A DNA stretch of 64,000 nucleotides from Saccharothrix deserti (GCF_009769385.1 NZ_VKAB01000023.1:62001-126000), one strand, 5' to 3'. Positions 17,831-26,449 are shown, counted from the stretch's first letter. Numbers and translations are program-made. Notes: generated by a model not told the origin, from the letters alone.

Positions 17831-18304
17831 TCAGACCATGTACTGGTCGTGCCGGGCGTACAGCTCGGTCCACTCCTCGGGGCTCAGCTGCCGCCCCGAT
17901 TCCGCGATCTCCGCGAGTTCCCGGAAGTACTCCTCGCGCGGCGGCGCGGGCGCGAAGAGGATCAGCATGGACGCGGGCTCGTCGGCATCGTTGCGGAAAG
18001 CGTGCACACCACCCTCCGGCACGTACAGGAAATCACCGGGTGCGGCGTTCACCCACGTCTCGCCGTTGAACAGCCGGACCGTTCCCGAGATCACGTAGAA
18101 CGACTCCGAGAACGTCTTGTGGAAGTGCGCGGCCGGACCGCCCGCGTGCGGCTCCATCAGCCACTCGAACAATCCGAACTGCTTGCGCGTGACGTCCCCG
18201 GGCGCGACCAGGCGGGACCGGGTCAGCGGCCGGTCGATGGTCGGCACCTCCGCCACCGGCCGCCAGACCGCGCTGACCTCGCCGACGTCTCCCGTGTACG
18301 ACAC
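17831..18304 (-). CDS. Cupin-domain protein
   Basis: This 157-residue single-domain cupin shows motif 1 around GGPAAHFHKTFSESFYVISG (two metal His and a Glu) and motif 2 around PGDFLYVPEGGVHAFRN (third His). The metal-binding set looks complete, so an enzymatic (dioxygenase or isomerase) or sensory role is possible, but the substrate is unknown. I choose GTG 18304 because GGGAGG lies 8 nt upstream; the TTG three codons earlier has no spacing to that site. The gene diverges from an FAD dehydrogenase, with 87 bp between the starts, which may hold both promoters. Confidence 0.85.
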   Translation of the reverse strand: MSYTGDVGEVSAVWRPVAEVPTIDRPLTRSRLVAPGDVTRKQFGLFEWLMEPHAGGPAAHFHKTFSESFYVISGTVRLFNGETWVNAAPGDFLYVPEGGVHAFRNDADEPASMLILFAPAPPREEYFRELAEIAESGRQLSPEEWTELYARHDQYMV

Positions 18305-18379
18305 CGTGACCAACCTCCCACTGTGACCAATTTCTAAGGTGAAACATATTCAAGTCTCGTTCGGGCGTGCACTTCGATC

Positions 18380-18385
18380 TAGACT
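18380..18385 (+). promoter_or_regulatory. Leaderless -10 box for the FAD dehydrogenase
   Basis: TAGACT ends 6 nt before ATG 18392 and no ribosome site is present. Confidence 0.5.
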
Positions 18386-18391
18386 CGCCCG

Positions 18392-20047
18392 ATGGCACAT
18401 GACGCGGATGTCATCGTCGTCGGCGCCGGCCTGGCGGGTCTCGTGGCCACCGCCGAGCTGGTCGACGCGGGACGCAAGGTCATCCTGGTGGACCAGGAGC
18501 CCGAGGCCGCACTCGGCGGGCAGGCGTTCTGGTCGTTCGGCGGGTTGTTCCTGGTGAACAGCCCGGAGCAGCGGCGGCTGAAGGTCAAGGACTCGGTGGA
18601 CCTGGCCCTGCAGGACTGGCTGGGCTCGGCCGCGTTCGACCGGGACGCCGACCACTGGCCGCGTCAGTGGGCCGAGGCGTACGTGAACTTCGCGGCGGGC
18701 GAGAAGCGGTCCTGGCTGCACGCGATGGGCGTGCGCTGGTTCCCGCTCGTGCAGTGGGCCGAGCGCGGCGGGTACTTGGCAGGAGGTCACGGCAACTCCG
18801 TGCCCCGCTTCCACGTCACCTGGGGCACCGGGCCCGGCATCGTCGAGCCGTTCGAGCGGCGGGTGCGCGAGGGCGTGGCGCGCGGGCTCGTGCAGCTGAA
18901 GTTCCGGCACCGCGTCACCGGGCTGACCACCACCGGCGGTGCCGTGGACGGTGTGCGCGGTTCCGTGCTGGAGCCCAGCACGGCCGGCCGTGGCGAGCCG
19001 AGTTCGCGCACCGTCGCCGGGGACTTCGAACTGCGTGCGCAGGCCGTCATCGTGACCTCCGGTGGTATCGGCGCCAACCACGAGATGGTGCGCCGCAACT
19101 GGCCGCAGCGCCTGGGCACGCCGCCCGAGCACATGCTGTCCGGCGTGCCGGACCACGTGGACGGCAAGATGCTCAAGGTCGTCCAGGACGCGGGCGGCGA
19201 GATCATCAACGAAGACCGCATGTGGCACTACCCCGAGGGCATCGCCAACTACGCCCCGATCTGGGGCAGGCACGGCATCCGCATCCTGCCCGGACCGTCG
19301 TCGCTGTGGCTGGACGCCACCGGGCAGCGGCTGCCGATCCCGCTGTTCCCGGGCTTCGACGCGCTCGGGGCGTTGGAGCACATCGTGAAGACCGGGCACG
19401 GCTACTCGTGGTTCGTGCTCAACCAGCGGATCATCGGCAAGGAGTTCGCGCTGTCCGGGTCGGAGCAGAACCCCGACCTGACCGGCAAGGACGTGAAGGC
19501 CGTGCTGAAGCGCGCGATGCCCGGCGCCGTCGCGCCGGTGGAGGAGTTCGCGAAGCGGTCCGAGGAGTTCATCTTCGGCCGCACGCCGGCGGAGTTGGCG
19601 GCCGGTATGAACAAGCTGACCGGGACGTCCATGATCGACGCCGACGCGTTGCGCCGCACCATCGTCGAACGCGACCGCCAGGTGATCTCCGGTCTGGGCA
19701 AGGACATGCAGATCAACGCCATGCGCGAGGCCCGGAAGTTCATCACCGACAAGCTGATCCGCGTGGTCGAACCGCACCCCCTCCTGGACCCGAAGGCCGG
19801 CCCCCTGATCGCCGTCCGCCTCTCGATCCTGACCCGCAAGACCTTGGGCGGCCTGCACACCGACCTCTCCGCCCGAGTCCTGAAGGACGACGGCTCCCCC
19901 CTACCCGGCGTCTACGCCGCAGGCGAGGCGTCCGGCTTCGGCGGCGGCGGCGTACACGGCTACCGGGCCCTGGAAGGCACCTTCCTGGGCGGCTGCATCT
20001 TCTCCGGCCGAGTAGCCGGCCGAGCCGCCGCCACCGCCACCGCCTAA
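18392..20047 (+). CDS. FAD-binding dehydrogenase (Rv0785-like, fumarate reductase/KstD fold)
   Basis: This 551-residue flavoprotein begins with a Rossmann FAD motif (VIVVGAGLAGLVATAELVDA, residues 9-28) and continues with LGGQAFWSFGG. The C-terminus carries a second FAD-contact segment (GVYAAGEASGFGGGG) and HGYRALEGTFLGGC. It matches the FAD-binding dehydrogenase family represented by Mycobacterium Rv0785, related to fumarate reductase flavoproteins and 3-ketosteroid dehydrogenases. The natural substrate of that subgroup is not known to me. Start ATG 18392 follows a TAGACT box by 6 nt, suggesting a leaderless transcript. Its neighbour is the divergent cupin; the right side is repeat cluster R3. 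Confidence 0.88.
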   Translation: MAHDADVIVVGAGLAGLVATAELVDAGRKVILVDQEPEAALGGQAFWSFGGLFLVNSPEQRRLKVKDSVDLALQDWLGSAAFDRDADHWPRQWAEAYVNFAAGEKRSWLHAMGVRWFPLVQWAERGGYLAGGHGNSVPRFHVTWGTGPGIVEPFERRVREGVARGLVQLKFRHRVTGLTTTGGAVDGVRGSVLEPSTAGRGEPSSRTVAGDFELRAQAVIVTSGGIGANHEMVRRNWPQRLGTPPEHMLSGVPDHVDGKMLKVVQDAGGEIINEDRMWHYPEGIANYAPIWGRHGIRILPGPSSLWLDATGQRLPIPLFPGFDALGALEHIVKTGHGYSWFVLNQRIIGKEFALSGSEQNPDLTGKDVKAVLKRAMPGAVAPVEEFAKRSEEFIFGRTPAELAAGMNKLTGTSMIDADALRRTIVERDRQVISGLGKDMQINAMREARKFITDKLIRVVEPHPLLDPKAGPLIAVRLSILTRKTLGGLHTDLSARVLKDDGSPLPGVYAAGEASGFGGGGVHGYRALEGTFLGGCIFSGRVAGRAAATATA

Positions 20048-20070
20048 CCCCCACCCCCCAACACCCCCAC

Positions 20071-20295
20071 CTGAACGTTCGACTCACGCGAGAGTCGAAC
20101 GTTCAGGTAGCGAGAGTCGAACGCTCAGGACCCCCGAGTTCAACACTCAGGACGCCCGCCGGCGAACCTGAGTGTTGAACTCGGCGTGCCTGAAGGTTCG
20201 ACTCTCGGGCTCTGAGTGTTCGACTCTCGCGTGAGTCGAACACTCAGGTCGGGTGTGTCGAACGTTCAGGTGGGGCGAGTTCTACGTTCGGGTCA
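20071..20295. repeat. Modular intergenic repeat cluster R3
   Basis: This is the longest cluster, with about ten units between two convergent genes. Three perfect inverted pairs are nested along it: 20071-20085 with 20092-20106 (core AACGTTCGAC), 20136-20151 with 20167-20182 (core GAGTTCAACACTCAG), and 20212-20226 with 20233-20247 (core GTGTTCGAC). The final unit (GCGAGTTCTACGTTCGGG) runs into the stop codon of the AfsR-type gene at 20293-20295. Units use the core GTTCGAC here where R1 uses GTAGGAC. Confidence 0.85.
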
Positions 20296-23010
20296 GGGGG
20301 CTAGTTTGCGGGCCAGGTCTTCGGCGTCGGGTAAGCGGAGGTCGCGGTAGAGCTGTAGGGCCGCGAGCCAGTGGGGTCCGGCCGCGGTGGGACCTTCGGC
20401 CTGTTCCAGGACGTCACCGATCGAACGGTGGCACAGGGCCTCCTGGTAACGGTCGCCCAAGCGGGTCGCCAACGCCAGGCCGGCGCGGTAGTACTCCAGG
20501 GCCTCGTCGGCACGGCCCAGTTGCTGCGACGCCGTGCCCACGGTGTGCAGGGTCGCGGTGTGCGCCTTGGACAGCGCGGACGGGAACAGGCTCAACGCCT
20601 CCGTCGCGTGCCGCAACGCCTCCTCCGGCTGGTGCTTGCGCAGCAGCACGTTGGCCAGGTTGTTCTGGATGCTCGCCTGCGACCGGTTGTCCCCGACCTC
20701 CCGCGCCACCTCCAGCGCCTCCAGGATCGTCGCCTGCGCCCGGTCCAGCTGGTCGTCGGCCATCAGGCAGTAACCGAGGTTCGCCAACGCCGCCAGCTCC
20801 AGGTGCCGGTCGCCATCGGCCAACGACGCGGCCGACGTGCACGCCTCGATCGCCTCGTCGATCCGCCCGAGATCGGCCAGGGTCGAACCCAACCGCAGCA
20901 GGAACGTCGCCTCCGCGTGCCCGTCACCCAGCTCACGCACCGCCGTCAACCCGATGCGGCACAACGCCAACCGGTCCATCCGGTTGCCACGCCGGAAGTG
21001 GAACGCGTCCAGGCACAACGCCAGCTGCCACGTCCGCTCCCGCAGTCCGTGGTTCAACGCGATGTCCAGCGCCAGCCCCAGGTTCGCCTCTTCCAACGTG
21101 AACCAGTCCAACGCCGCCGCGTGCGACGACAGCTCCGGGAACGACGCGGGCCGGTGCTCGGCCGGCCCGAACGGCCGCACGTGGTCGGACAGGTGCGCCC
21201 GCGCCCGGTCCGCCACGTGCAGGTAGTAGTCCAGCAGCCGGTTCGTCGCCACCTGGTTGTCCACTTCGGACTCGGTGGCCGCCAGGTGGTGGGTGAACAG
21301 CCGCACGAGGTCGTGCCGCGAGTACCGGTCGGGCGTCGACTCGTGCAGCAGGTTCGCGTACGCCAGGGTGCGCAGGTGCGTGCGGGCGCTGACCACGTTG
21401 ATGTCCAGCAGCGCCGCCGCCGTGTAGCTGTCCAGGTCCGTGCCGGGGTGCAGCCCGAGCCGCCGGAGCAGCCGCGCCGCGCCCTCGGGCAGTTCCCGGT
21501 AGCTCACCGCCAACGCCGCGTGCACCCCGCGCCCCGCCTCCGGCAGCGACAACGCCGACAGCCGCCCCTGCTCGTCACGCAGCTCGTCCACCAGCGACTG
21601 GATCGTCCACCGGGGCCGTGACGCCAACCGCGCGCCCGCGATCCGCAACGCCAACGGCAGCCGGTCGCACAGCTCCGCCAACTCGGCCACCGCGTCCGGC
21701 TCCTGCTCGATGCGCTGACGTCCGAGCAGAGCCGCCAGCAGGTGCTCGGCGCTCTCCTCCGGCAACGTCGGCACGTGCAGCGAGGACGCGCCCTCCGTGA
21801 CGACCAGGTCGTCCAGCCGGTGCCTGCTGGTCACCAGCACCAGGCACCGCGCCGAACCCGGCAGCAGCGGCCGGACCTGCTCGGCCGAACGGGCGTTGTC
21901 CAGGAACACCAGCACCCGCCGTCCGGCCAGCAACGACCGGTACTGCGCGGCCTGGTCCTCCAGGTCCACCGCGATCTGCGAGTCGGTCAGCCCCAACGCC
22001 CGCAGGAACCCGATCAACGCCGTCCGCGGGTCCAGCGGCTCGGTCTCGTCGAACCCGCGCAGGTTCACGAACAGCTGCCCGTCCGGGAAATCACCGGCCA
22101 CCCCGTGCGCCCAGCGCAGCGCCAACGCCGTCTTGCCCACCCCGGCCGGCCCGACCAGCAGCCCGATCGCCGAGTCCTGCCCGCTCAGGCTCGCACCGAG
22201 GTCCGACAGCTCCAGCTCACGCCCGACGAACCCTCGGTGTTCGCGCGGCAACTGGGCGGGCGCGCGTTCCACCGGCGCCGCAGGCGCGGTGTCACCGGCC
22301 AGCACGGTCTGGTACGCGTCACGCAACTCCGGACCCGGGTCCACGCCCAGCTCGTCGGCCAGCCGTTCCCTCGTCCGGTGGAACAGCGCCAACGCCTCGG
22401 CCTGCCGCCCGGTCCAGTGCAGGGCCAGCACCAGCCGCGAGACCAACGCCTCGCGCAACGGGTTGGCGTCCACCGCGTCACGCAGCCCGGACACCGCCTC
22501 CGCCGCACGGTCCAGCCGCGACAGCCGAGTGGCCAACTCCTGCACGGCAACCAGCCGCAGCTCCTCCAGCCGTGCCGACACCGCCTCGCGCAGGTTGTCG
22601 CCCGGCACGTCGGCCAGCACCGGACCCCGCCACAACGCCAGCGCGTCCTGGAGCAGCTTCGCGGCCTCCTCGTCGGCGGCGTCACGGGCGGTGGCCAGCA
22701 GGTCCTCGAACCGGAACACGTCGACCGCCGCGCGTTCGCCGGTCAGCACGTAACCGGGCGCACGGGTGACGAGCGCTACACCGTCGGCCAGGACCTTGCG
22801 GAGTTGGGCGATATGTCCTTGAAGGGCGGCTTTCGCCTGCGGCGGGGGTGAGCCGTCCCACACCAGGTCGAGGAGCCGGTCGCCGGACACCACCCGGTTC
22901 AGTTCGAGCGCGAGCGCCGCCAGGACCGTCCGCCGCTTGGCCGCGCCGAGCCGGACGGTTTCCCCACCTGCGGAAACCAGCTCAACGGGGCCGAGCAGGT
23001 TCACCCGCAT
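20293..23010 (-). CDS. AfsR/SARP-type regulator (wHTH, BTAD, NB-ARC, TPR)
   Basis: This 905-residue regulator starts at ATG 23010, with AAGGGC upstream. Domains in order: an OmpR-like winged helix (RVNLLGPVELVSAGG to LRKVLADG, about 1-95), a bacterial transcriptional activator domain (VDVFRFEDLLATARDAAD to about 250), an NB-ARC ATPase with Walker A VGPAGVGKTAL and Walker B VLVFLDNAR, then TPR repeats (about 600-900, with AEATFLLRLGSTLADLGR and AALANLGYCLMADDQLDRA). This is the AfsR architecture; in Streptomyces such proteins activate secondary metabolism when phosphorylated. No biosynthetic cluster is visible in this window. It diverges from the PE/PPE/EspG-like operon (179 bp), so that operon is a possible target. 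The last repeat unit of R3 overlaps its stop codon. Confidence 0.92.
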   Translation of the reverse strand: MRVNLLGPVELVSAGGETVRLGAAKRRTVLAALALELNRVVSGDRLLDLVWDGSPPPQAKAALQGHIAQLRKVLADGVALVTRAPGYVLTGERAAVDVFRFEDLLATARDAADEEAAKLLQDALALWRGPVLADVPGDNLREAVSARLEELRLVAVQELATRLSRLDRAAEAVSGLRDAVDANPLREALVSRLVLALHWTGRQAEALALFHRTRERLADELGVDPGPELRDAYQTVLAGDTAPAAPVERAPAQLPREHRGFVGRELELSDLGASLSGQDSAIGLLVGPAGVGKTALALRWAHGVAGDFPDGQLFVNLRGFDETEPLDPRTALIGFLRALGLTDSQIAVDLEDQAAQYRSLLAGRRVLVFLDNARSAEQVRPLLPGSARCLVLVTSRHRLDDLVVTEGASSLHVPTLPEESAEHLLAALLGRQRIEQEPDAVAELAELCDRLPLALRIAGARLASRPRWTIQSLVDELRDEQGRLSALSLPEAGRGVHAALAVSYRELPEGAARLLRRLGLHPGTDLDSYTAAALLDINVVSARTHLRTLAYANLLHESTPDRYSRHDLVRLFTHHLAATESEVDNQVATNRLLDYYLHVADRARAHLSDHVRPFGPAEHRPASFPELSSHAAALDWFTLEEANLGLALDIALNHGLRERTWQLALCLDAFHFRRGNRMDRLALCRIGLTAVRELGDGHAEATFLLRLGSTLADLGRIDEAIEACTSAASLADGDRHLELAALANLGYCLMADDQLDRAQATILEALEVAREVGDNRSQASIQNNLANVLLRKHQPEEALRHATEALSLFPSALSKAHTATLHTVGTASQQLGRADEALEYYRAGLALATRLGDRYQEALCHRSIGDVLEQAEGPTAAGPHWLAALQLYRDLRLPDAEDLARKLAP

Positions 23011-23188
23011 CCGAAGCCCTTTCGGCGTTGTCACCGTGTAGTCGAAGAGTTTCCCACAGTTGCCACCACCCTCCGGAGAGTCGCGCCCCCCGCCGCGCCG
23101 GGTCCGCGTTGGGGCGGCGTTGGCCGGGCGTTGGAGGACACCGGGAACGTGGGTTTCGTCCAGCAGGCTGCCTTCGCGAGGGATACCG

Positions 23189-23605
23189 ATGTACATCGCC
23201 GAACCCGGGGATGAAGTGGCCCCGCCCCAGGAGGTCCCGACCGTGAACGGTCAGGTCGTGGCACTCCAGGAGACCGTGAACTCCGGCCGGGTGTCGCTCG
23301 ATCCCGCGACCGGCGAAGAACTGCGCAAGATGCTCCTGGAGCAGATCGACCAGGTCGACTCGTGGCTGGAGCGCGCCGGTCGGCTCGCCCGCCCCGCGCC
23401 GATCGGCGCGAACCCGGTCGGCGACAAGCTGGCGCAGAAGTTCGAGTCCCGCGCCGAAGGCGACCCGCGGTCGTTCGTGGCCGTGATGACCGCCTACCGC
23501 GAGGTCTTGCAGCAGACGCACGACTCGGTGCAGAGCGCGATCCGCAACTTCACCACCGTCGACGAGGAGCACCGCTCCGAACTGACCAGGCTGAGCGGGA
23601 ACTGA
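23189..23605 (+). CDS. PE-like small protein of an ESX-type operon
   Basis: This 138-residue helical protein starts at ATG 23189 behind GAGGG. It has the shape of a PE or WXG100-type partner: two long amphipathic helices (VNGQVVALQETVNSGRVSLD and FVAVMTAYREVLQQTHDSV) with no signal peptide or membrane segment. It is placed immediately before a PPE-like gene and an EspG-like gene, the order seen in type VII secretion loci of actinomycetes. I see no clear C-terminal YxxxD/E export signal. The PE assignment therefore rests mostly on length, helical content and position. Confidence 0.6.
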   Translation: MYIAEPGDEVAPPQEVPTVNGQVVALQETVNSGRVSLDPATGEELRKMLLEQIDQVDSWLERAGRLARPAPIGANPVGDKLAQKFESRAEGDPRSFVAVMTAYREVLQQTHDSVQSAIRNFTTVDEEHRSELTRLSGN

Positions 23606-23619
23606 GAGGGCTGGCGACG

Positions 23620-25284
23620 ATGGCGGAGCAGCGGCTACAGCGGGACGTGGAGATCGACCTGGTCCTGACCGACACCCAGAACTGGGCGTCCCGGTCGCAC
23701 CGCGAGCTGTACGACGCGGTGCACAACAACAACGACCCCGGCCAGACCGGTGAGATCGGCTCGGAGTGGGGCCAGTTCGGCACCGAGCTGACCGAGGCCG
23801 CGCGGCTGATCAACGAACGGGTCGCGGTCAGCGAGTCCGGCTGGACCGGCGACGCGGCGGACGCGGCGCGGCTCGCGATCAAGGGGCTGGCCGACTGGGT
23901 CACCCACACCGCCGAGACCGCGGTCGAGGTCGGCAAGCGGGTGCAGGACGAGAGCCAGATCATGGAGAACGCGCGGGCCAGCATGCCCGAGCCGGTCGAG
24001 TTCGACTGGGACCAGGCCGCCGGGACGTTCACCGCGGGCGGCATCTCCGGGCTGGCGAGTTCCGCCGCCGACGTGCAGGCGGCCAACGACAAGGCGCGGG
24101 CGTTGCACGAGCACGCCGTGACCGTCATGAGCACGATGGAGAAGGAGTCGCGGGCGGTCGACCAGACCACGCCGCAGTTCAGCGCGCCGTTCAACCCGGT
24201 CACCGGGCGGACCGAGGAGCCGAAGCTCATGCTGGCGCGGACCGCGTCGGCGCCCACGTTGGGTGACGTGGCCGACAGCGGGAGCGCCGGCGGCGGGGCC
24301 ACGGCCACGCGGCCTTCGGGCTACATGGCGGCGGAGCCGCGGCAGATGACGGCGTTGCAGCCGATGGAGAGCACGCAGGCTTCGCAGCCCGTGCAGCCGG
24401 CTTCCACGCAGACGTCCGGGTACACGCCGGCGGCCCCGGCCGCGTACCAGCCCGGTGCCGGGTCGTACTCGGGTGGCGGTAGTGGCGCCGGCACGTACGC
24501 GAGTGGCGCGATGCCGGCCAGTCCGACGATGCCCGCCACTCCGGCGACCCAGGCGACTCCGATGTACCGGCCGGAGGGGACCACGGCTGCCGCCGCGGCG
24601 GCTCAGGTGCCGGTGGCGAACCCGTACACGCCGCCGTCCGGTGCCGGGTACACGCCGTCCGGTGGTAACTACACGCCGCCTGGTGGCGGGTACAACCCGC
24701 CCGGCGGCGGGCAGGTGCCGGCGTACCAGCCGGCCAACCCGAACACCGTGCCGCGTCAGGGCGGTGGCACGTTGCCGCCCGGTGTGAAGCCGCCGAACTA
24801 CATCCCGGCCGGCAGCCCCGGCACGCCTCCCGTGACCGGCACGCCCGGCGGTGGCGGCGGCGGTGCCGGTGCTGGGCGGATGCCTGGCGGTGGCATGCCT
24901 CCGGGTGGCTTCGGCGGCGGTGGCGGTGGCTTCGGCGGTGGCGGCGGTGCCGGTGGGTTCGGCCCGACGGGATCCGGTGGAGCCGGTGGTGGCGGTGGCT
25001 CGATGGCCGCGGGCGGTTCGACCGGCGCGGTCGGTGGTCAGGGTGCGCGTGGCCCGATGCCGGCCGGTGGTTTCGGTCCCGGCGGTGCGGGCGCGGCGTC
25101 CCCGATGGCCGGTGGCGCGCCGATGGGTGGTGGTGCGCCGGCCGGTGGTCAGCAGGGCGAGGACAAGGAACACCGGGCCGCGGCGTACATCCGCGGTGAG
25201 GACATCTTCGAGGTGCCGGGCGAGAACCTGCCGCCGTCGGTGATCGGTGGCGCGAAGCCGCGCAAGAAGGGCGACCAGCCGTGA
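23620..25284 (+). CDS. PPE-like protein with Gly/Pro-rich C-terminal half
   Basis: This 554-residue protein starts at ATG 23620 with GAGAGGG upstream. Residues 1-200 are helical and carry SESGWTGDAADAARLAIKG, a WxG-type turn between helices as in PPE/WXG100 proteins. The remainder is low complexity: repeated TPPGGGY, TPSGGNY and PAYQP units, then a long Gly stretch with many GGGG runs and PAGG motifs, ending with HRAAAYIRGEDIFEVPGEN. Such proteins are secreted or surface-displayed by type VII systems, with EspG keeping them soluble. The stop overlaps the next start (GTGA at 25281), indicating translational coupling with the EspG-like chaperone. Confidence 0.8.
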   Translation: MAEQRLQRDVEIDLVLTDTQNWASRSHRELYDAVHNNNDPGQTGEIGSEWGQFGTELTEAARLINERVAVSESGWTGDAADAARLAIKGLADWVTHTAETAVEVGKRVQDESQIMENARASMPEPVEFDWDQAAGTFTAGGISGLASSAADVQAANDKARALHEHAVTVMSTMEKESRAVDQTTPQFSAPFNPVTGRTEEPKLMLARTASAPTLGDVADSGSAGGGATATRPSGYMAAEPRQMTALQPMESTQASQPVQPASTQTSGYTPAAPAAYQPGAGSYSGGGSGAGTYASGAMPASPTMPATPATQATPMYRPEGTTAAAAAAQVPVANPYTPPSGAGYTPSGGNYTPPGGGYNPPGGGQVPAYQPANPNTVPRQGGGTLPPGVKPPNYIPAGSPGTPPVTGTPGGGGGGAGAGRMPGGGMPPGGFGGGGGGFGGGGGAGGFGPTGSGGAGGGGGSMAAGGSTGAVGGQGARGPMPAGGFGPGGAGAASPMAGGAPMGGGAPAGGQQGEDKEHRAAAYIRGEDIFEVPGENLPPSVIGGAKPRKKGDQP

Positions 25285-26045
25285 TCGAGCCGGAGTTCGT
25301 GCTCACGCCGCGTGAGCTGGACGTGCTGTGGCACCACCTCGACCTGGGCCGGATGCCGTACCCGTTGGACGTGCCCAGCCACGGTGCCACCGAGGAGGAG
25401 CGCAAGCGGTTGCGGGAGGAGGTGCTCGCCGCGTACGGCGAGCTGGACTCCCGGCTGGTGGGGCTGCTCCGGCTGCTCGGCAACCACGAGGTGGCGATCG
25501 ACGCGGTGGCCCACGTGGACCGCGCGGTGCGTGCGGTGGCCGTGTCCAACGGTGAGCGCGGTGCGTTGGCGGTGATCGACAGCGGTTCGGTCGGCGTGCT
25601 GGAGATCCGGCCGACGGCGTTGGCGCGGTCGATCGTCGAGGTGCTGCCGGAGGGTTCGGCGGGGCCGGGCAGCGCGTTGTCGCTGCGGCTGGAGACGTTG
25701 AACGCGGCCGTGGCGATGCAGGACGAGCAGCAGGACGACGACGAGGACGACCCGTGGGGCAGCGGCGAGCTGGACGAGCGGGAGGCGTTGCAGAAGGCCG
25801 GGTTGTCGCGTGAGGACGCGACGGTGGTCAGCGAGCTGGCCACCAGTCGGGTCGCGGGCGGTCAGTTCGGGGTCACCGTAGGCGGCGGCTACCGCCGTGA
25901 ACGGGCCGGCGCGCTGATCACCTGGTTCGACACCCACCAGGGCCGGTACCTGATGGTCCACGAGGACGGCTGGCTCAGCCTCGCGCCGACCGACAACGAC
26001 CGCATCGCCACCCGAATCGCCTCAGTCCTCTCCACCGTCTCCTAA
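25281..26045 (+). CDS. EspG-family chaperone of type VII secretion
   Basis: This 254-residue protein fits the ESX secretion-associated EspG family. EspG proteins bind the tips of PE-PPE dimers in the cytosol and deliver them to the ESX membrane machine. Family features visible are the N-terminal FVLTPRELDVLWHHLDLG, a central beta-sheet region (GERGALAVIDSGSVGVLEIR), an acidic linker (DEQQDDDEDDPWGS), and the C-terminal GGYRRERAGALITWFDTHQG with a final strand RYLMVHEDGWLSLAPTD. GTG 25281 overlaps the PPE stop. No EccB, EccC, EccD, EccE or MycP gene is in the window, so the secretion core must be elsewhere. Confidence 0.85.
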   Translation: MIEPEFVLTPRELDVLWHHLDLGRMPYPLDVPSHGATEEERKRLREEVLAAYGELDSRLVGLLRLLGNHEVAIDAVAHVDRAVRAVAVSNGERGALAVIDSGSVGVLEIRPTALARSIVEVLPEGSAGPGSALSLRLETLNAAVAMQDEQQDDDEDDPWGSGELDEREALQKAGLSREDATVVSELATSRVAGGQFGVTVGGGYRRERAGALITWFDTHQGRYLMVHEDGWLSLAPTDNDRIATRIASVLSTVS

Positions 26046-26060
26046 CCCCCACCCAAACGC

Positions 26061-26222
26061 AGGACACACCACCGCTGAACGTAGGACACACCCGTGTGTC
26101 CTACGTTCAGCGGTGGTGTGTCCTACCTCCAGAACGCGTGTGTCCTACCTCCAGAACGCGAGAGTCGAACGTTCAGGTGGCGAGAGTCGAACGTTCAGGG
26201 GCCTTGAGTTCAACGCTCAGGA
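26061..26222. repeat. Modular intergenic repeat cluster R4 with a 31-bp perfect hairpin
   Basis: Bases 26061-26091 and 26094-26124 are perfect inverted copies of 31 bp with a 2-nt loop, built from the CTGAACGTAGGACACAC unit extended by ACCACCG. Four further units follow: one GTGTGTCCTACCTCCAGAACG, two of the CGAGAGTCGAACGTTCAG type, and a TTGAGTTCAACGCTCAG unit. The cluster starts 16 bp after the EspG-like gene. Confidence 0.88.
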
Positions 26223-26291
26223 CACGCGACTCACGGGGTCTGGTGCGGTGAATTAGGGGGAGCGCAAGGGTTCCCGAACGGTGGACCGGGG

Positions 26292-26320
26292 TTGAGCGGG
26301 GTGTGGGGCGTTGCCATGCT
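26292..26320 (+). promoter_or_regulatory. Possible promoter of the short ORF and flavin reductase
   Basis: TTGAGC (26292-26297), a 17-bp spacer, and CATGCT (26315-26320) lie 6 nt before GTG 26327. The -10 match is weak. Confidence 0.35.
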
Positions 26321-26326
26321 CGGGAC

Positions 26327-26449
26327 GTGACCCAGCCACCCGTCGTCGGAGACCTGCTCGAAGAAGCCCGCTGGTTCACCACGCCGACAGCCGCAACGCC
26401 GGTAGCCGCGAAGCCAGTGGGAGCGAAGCCAGTGGGAGCGAACCGATGA
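26327..26449 (+). CDS. Short ORF coupled to the flavin reductase
   Basis: GTG 26327 opens 40 codons ending in TGA at 26447-26449, which overlaps the ATG of the next gene (ATGA). The peptide begins VTQPPVVGDLLEEARWFTTP and ends with a duplicated KPVGA segment caused by a 15-bp tandem repeat (about 26410-26440). The start follows a CATGCT hexamer by 6 nt, as in leaderless transcripts elsewhere in the window. I do not know a family for it. It may be a true small partner, a leader peptide that couples translation to the reductase, or chance. Confidence 0.4.
   Translation: MTQPPVVGDLLEEARWFTTPTAATPVAAKPVGAKPVGANR

Noticed and set aside
18350..19858. 502-codon minus-strand frame opposite the FAD dehydrogenase
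   Set aside because: It has shadow composition and no family features, whereas the plus-strand protein has two FAD motifs.
20071..20295. Possible CRISPR array in cluster R3
   Set aside because: Units are inverted as well as direct, spacing is irregular, no unique spacers of constant length occur, and no cas genes are present.
20293..23010. Secondary-metabolite cluster suggested by the AfsR-type regulator
   Set aside because: No polyketide, peptide synthetase, terpene or RiPP biosynthetic genes are visible in the 64 kb.
24300..25150. Gly/Pro-rich stretch as a separate repeat element
   Set aside because: It is in frame throughout and forms the C-terminal half of the PPE-like protein.
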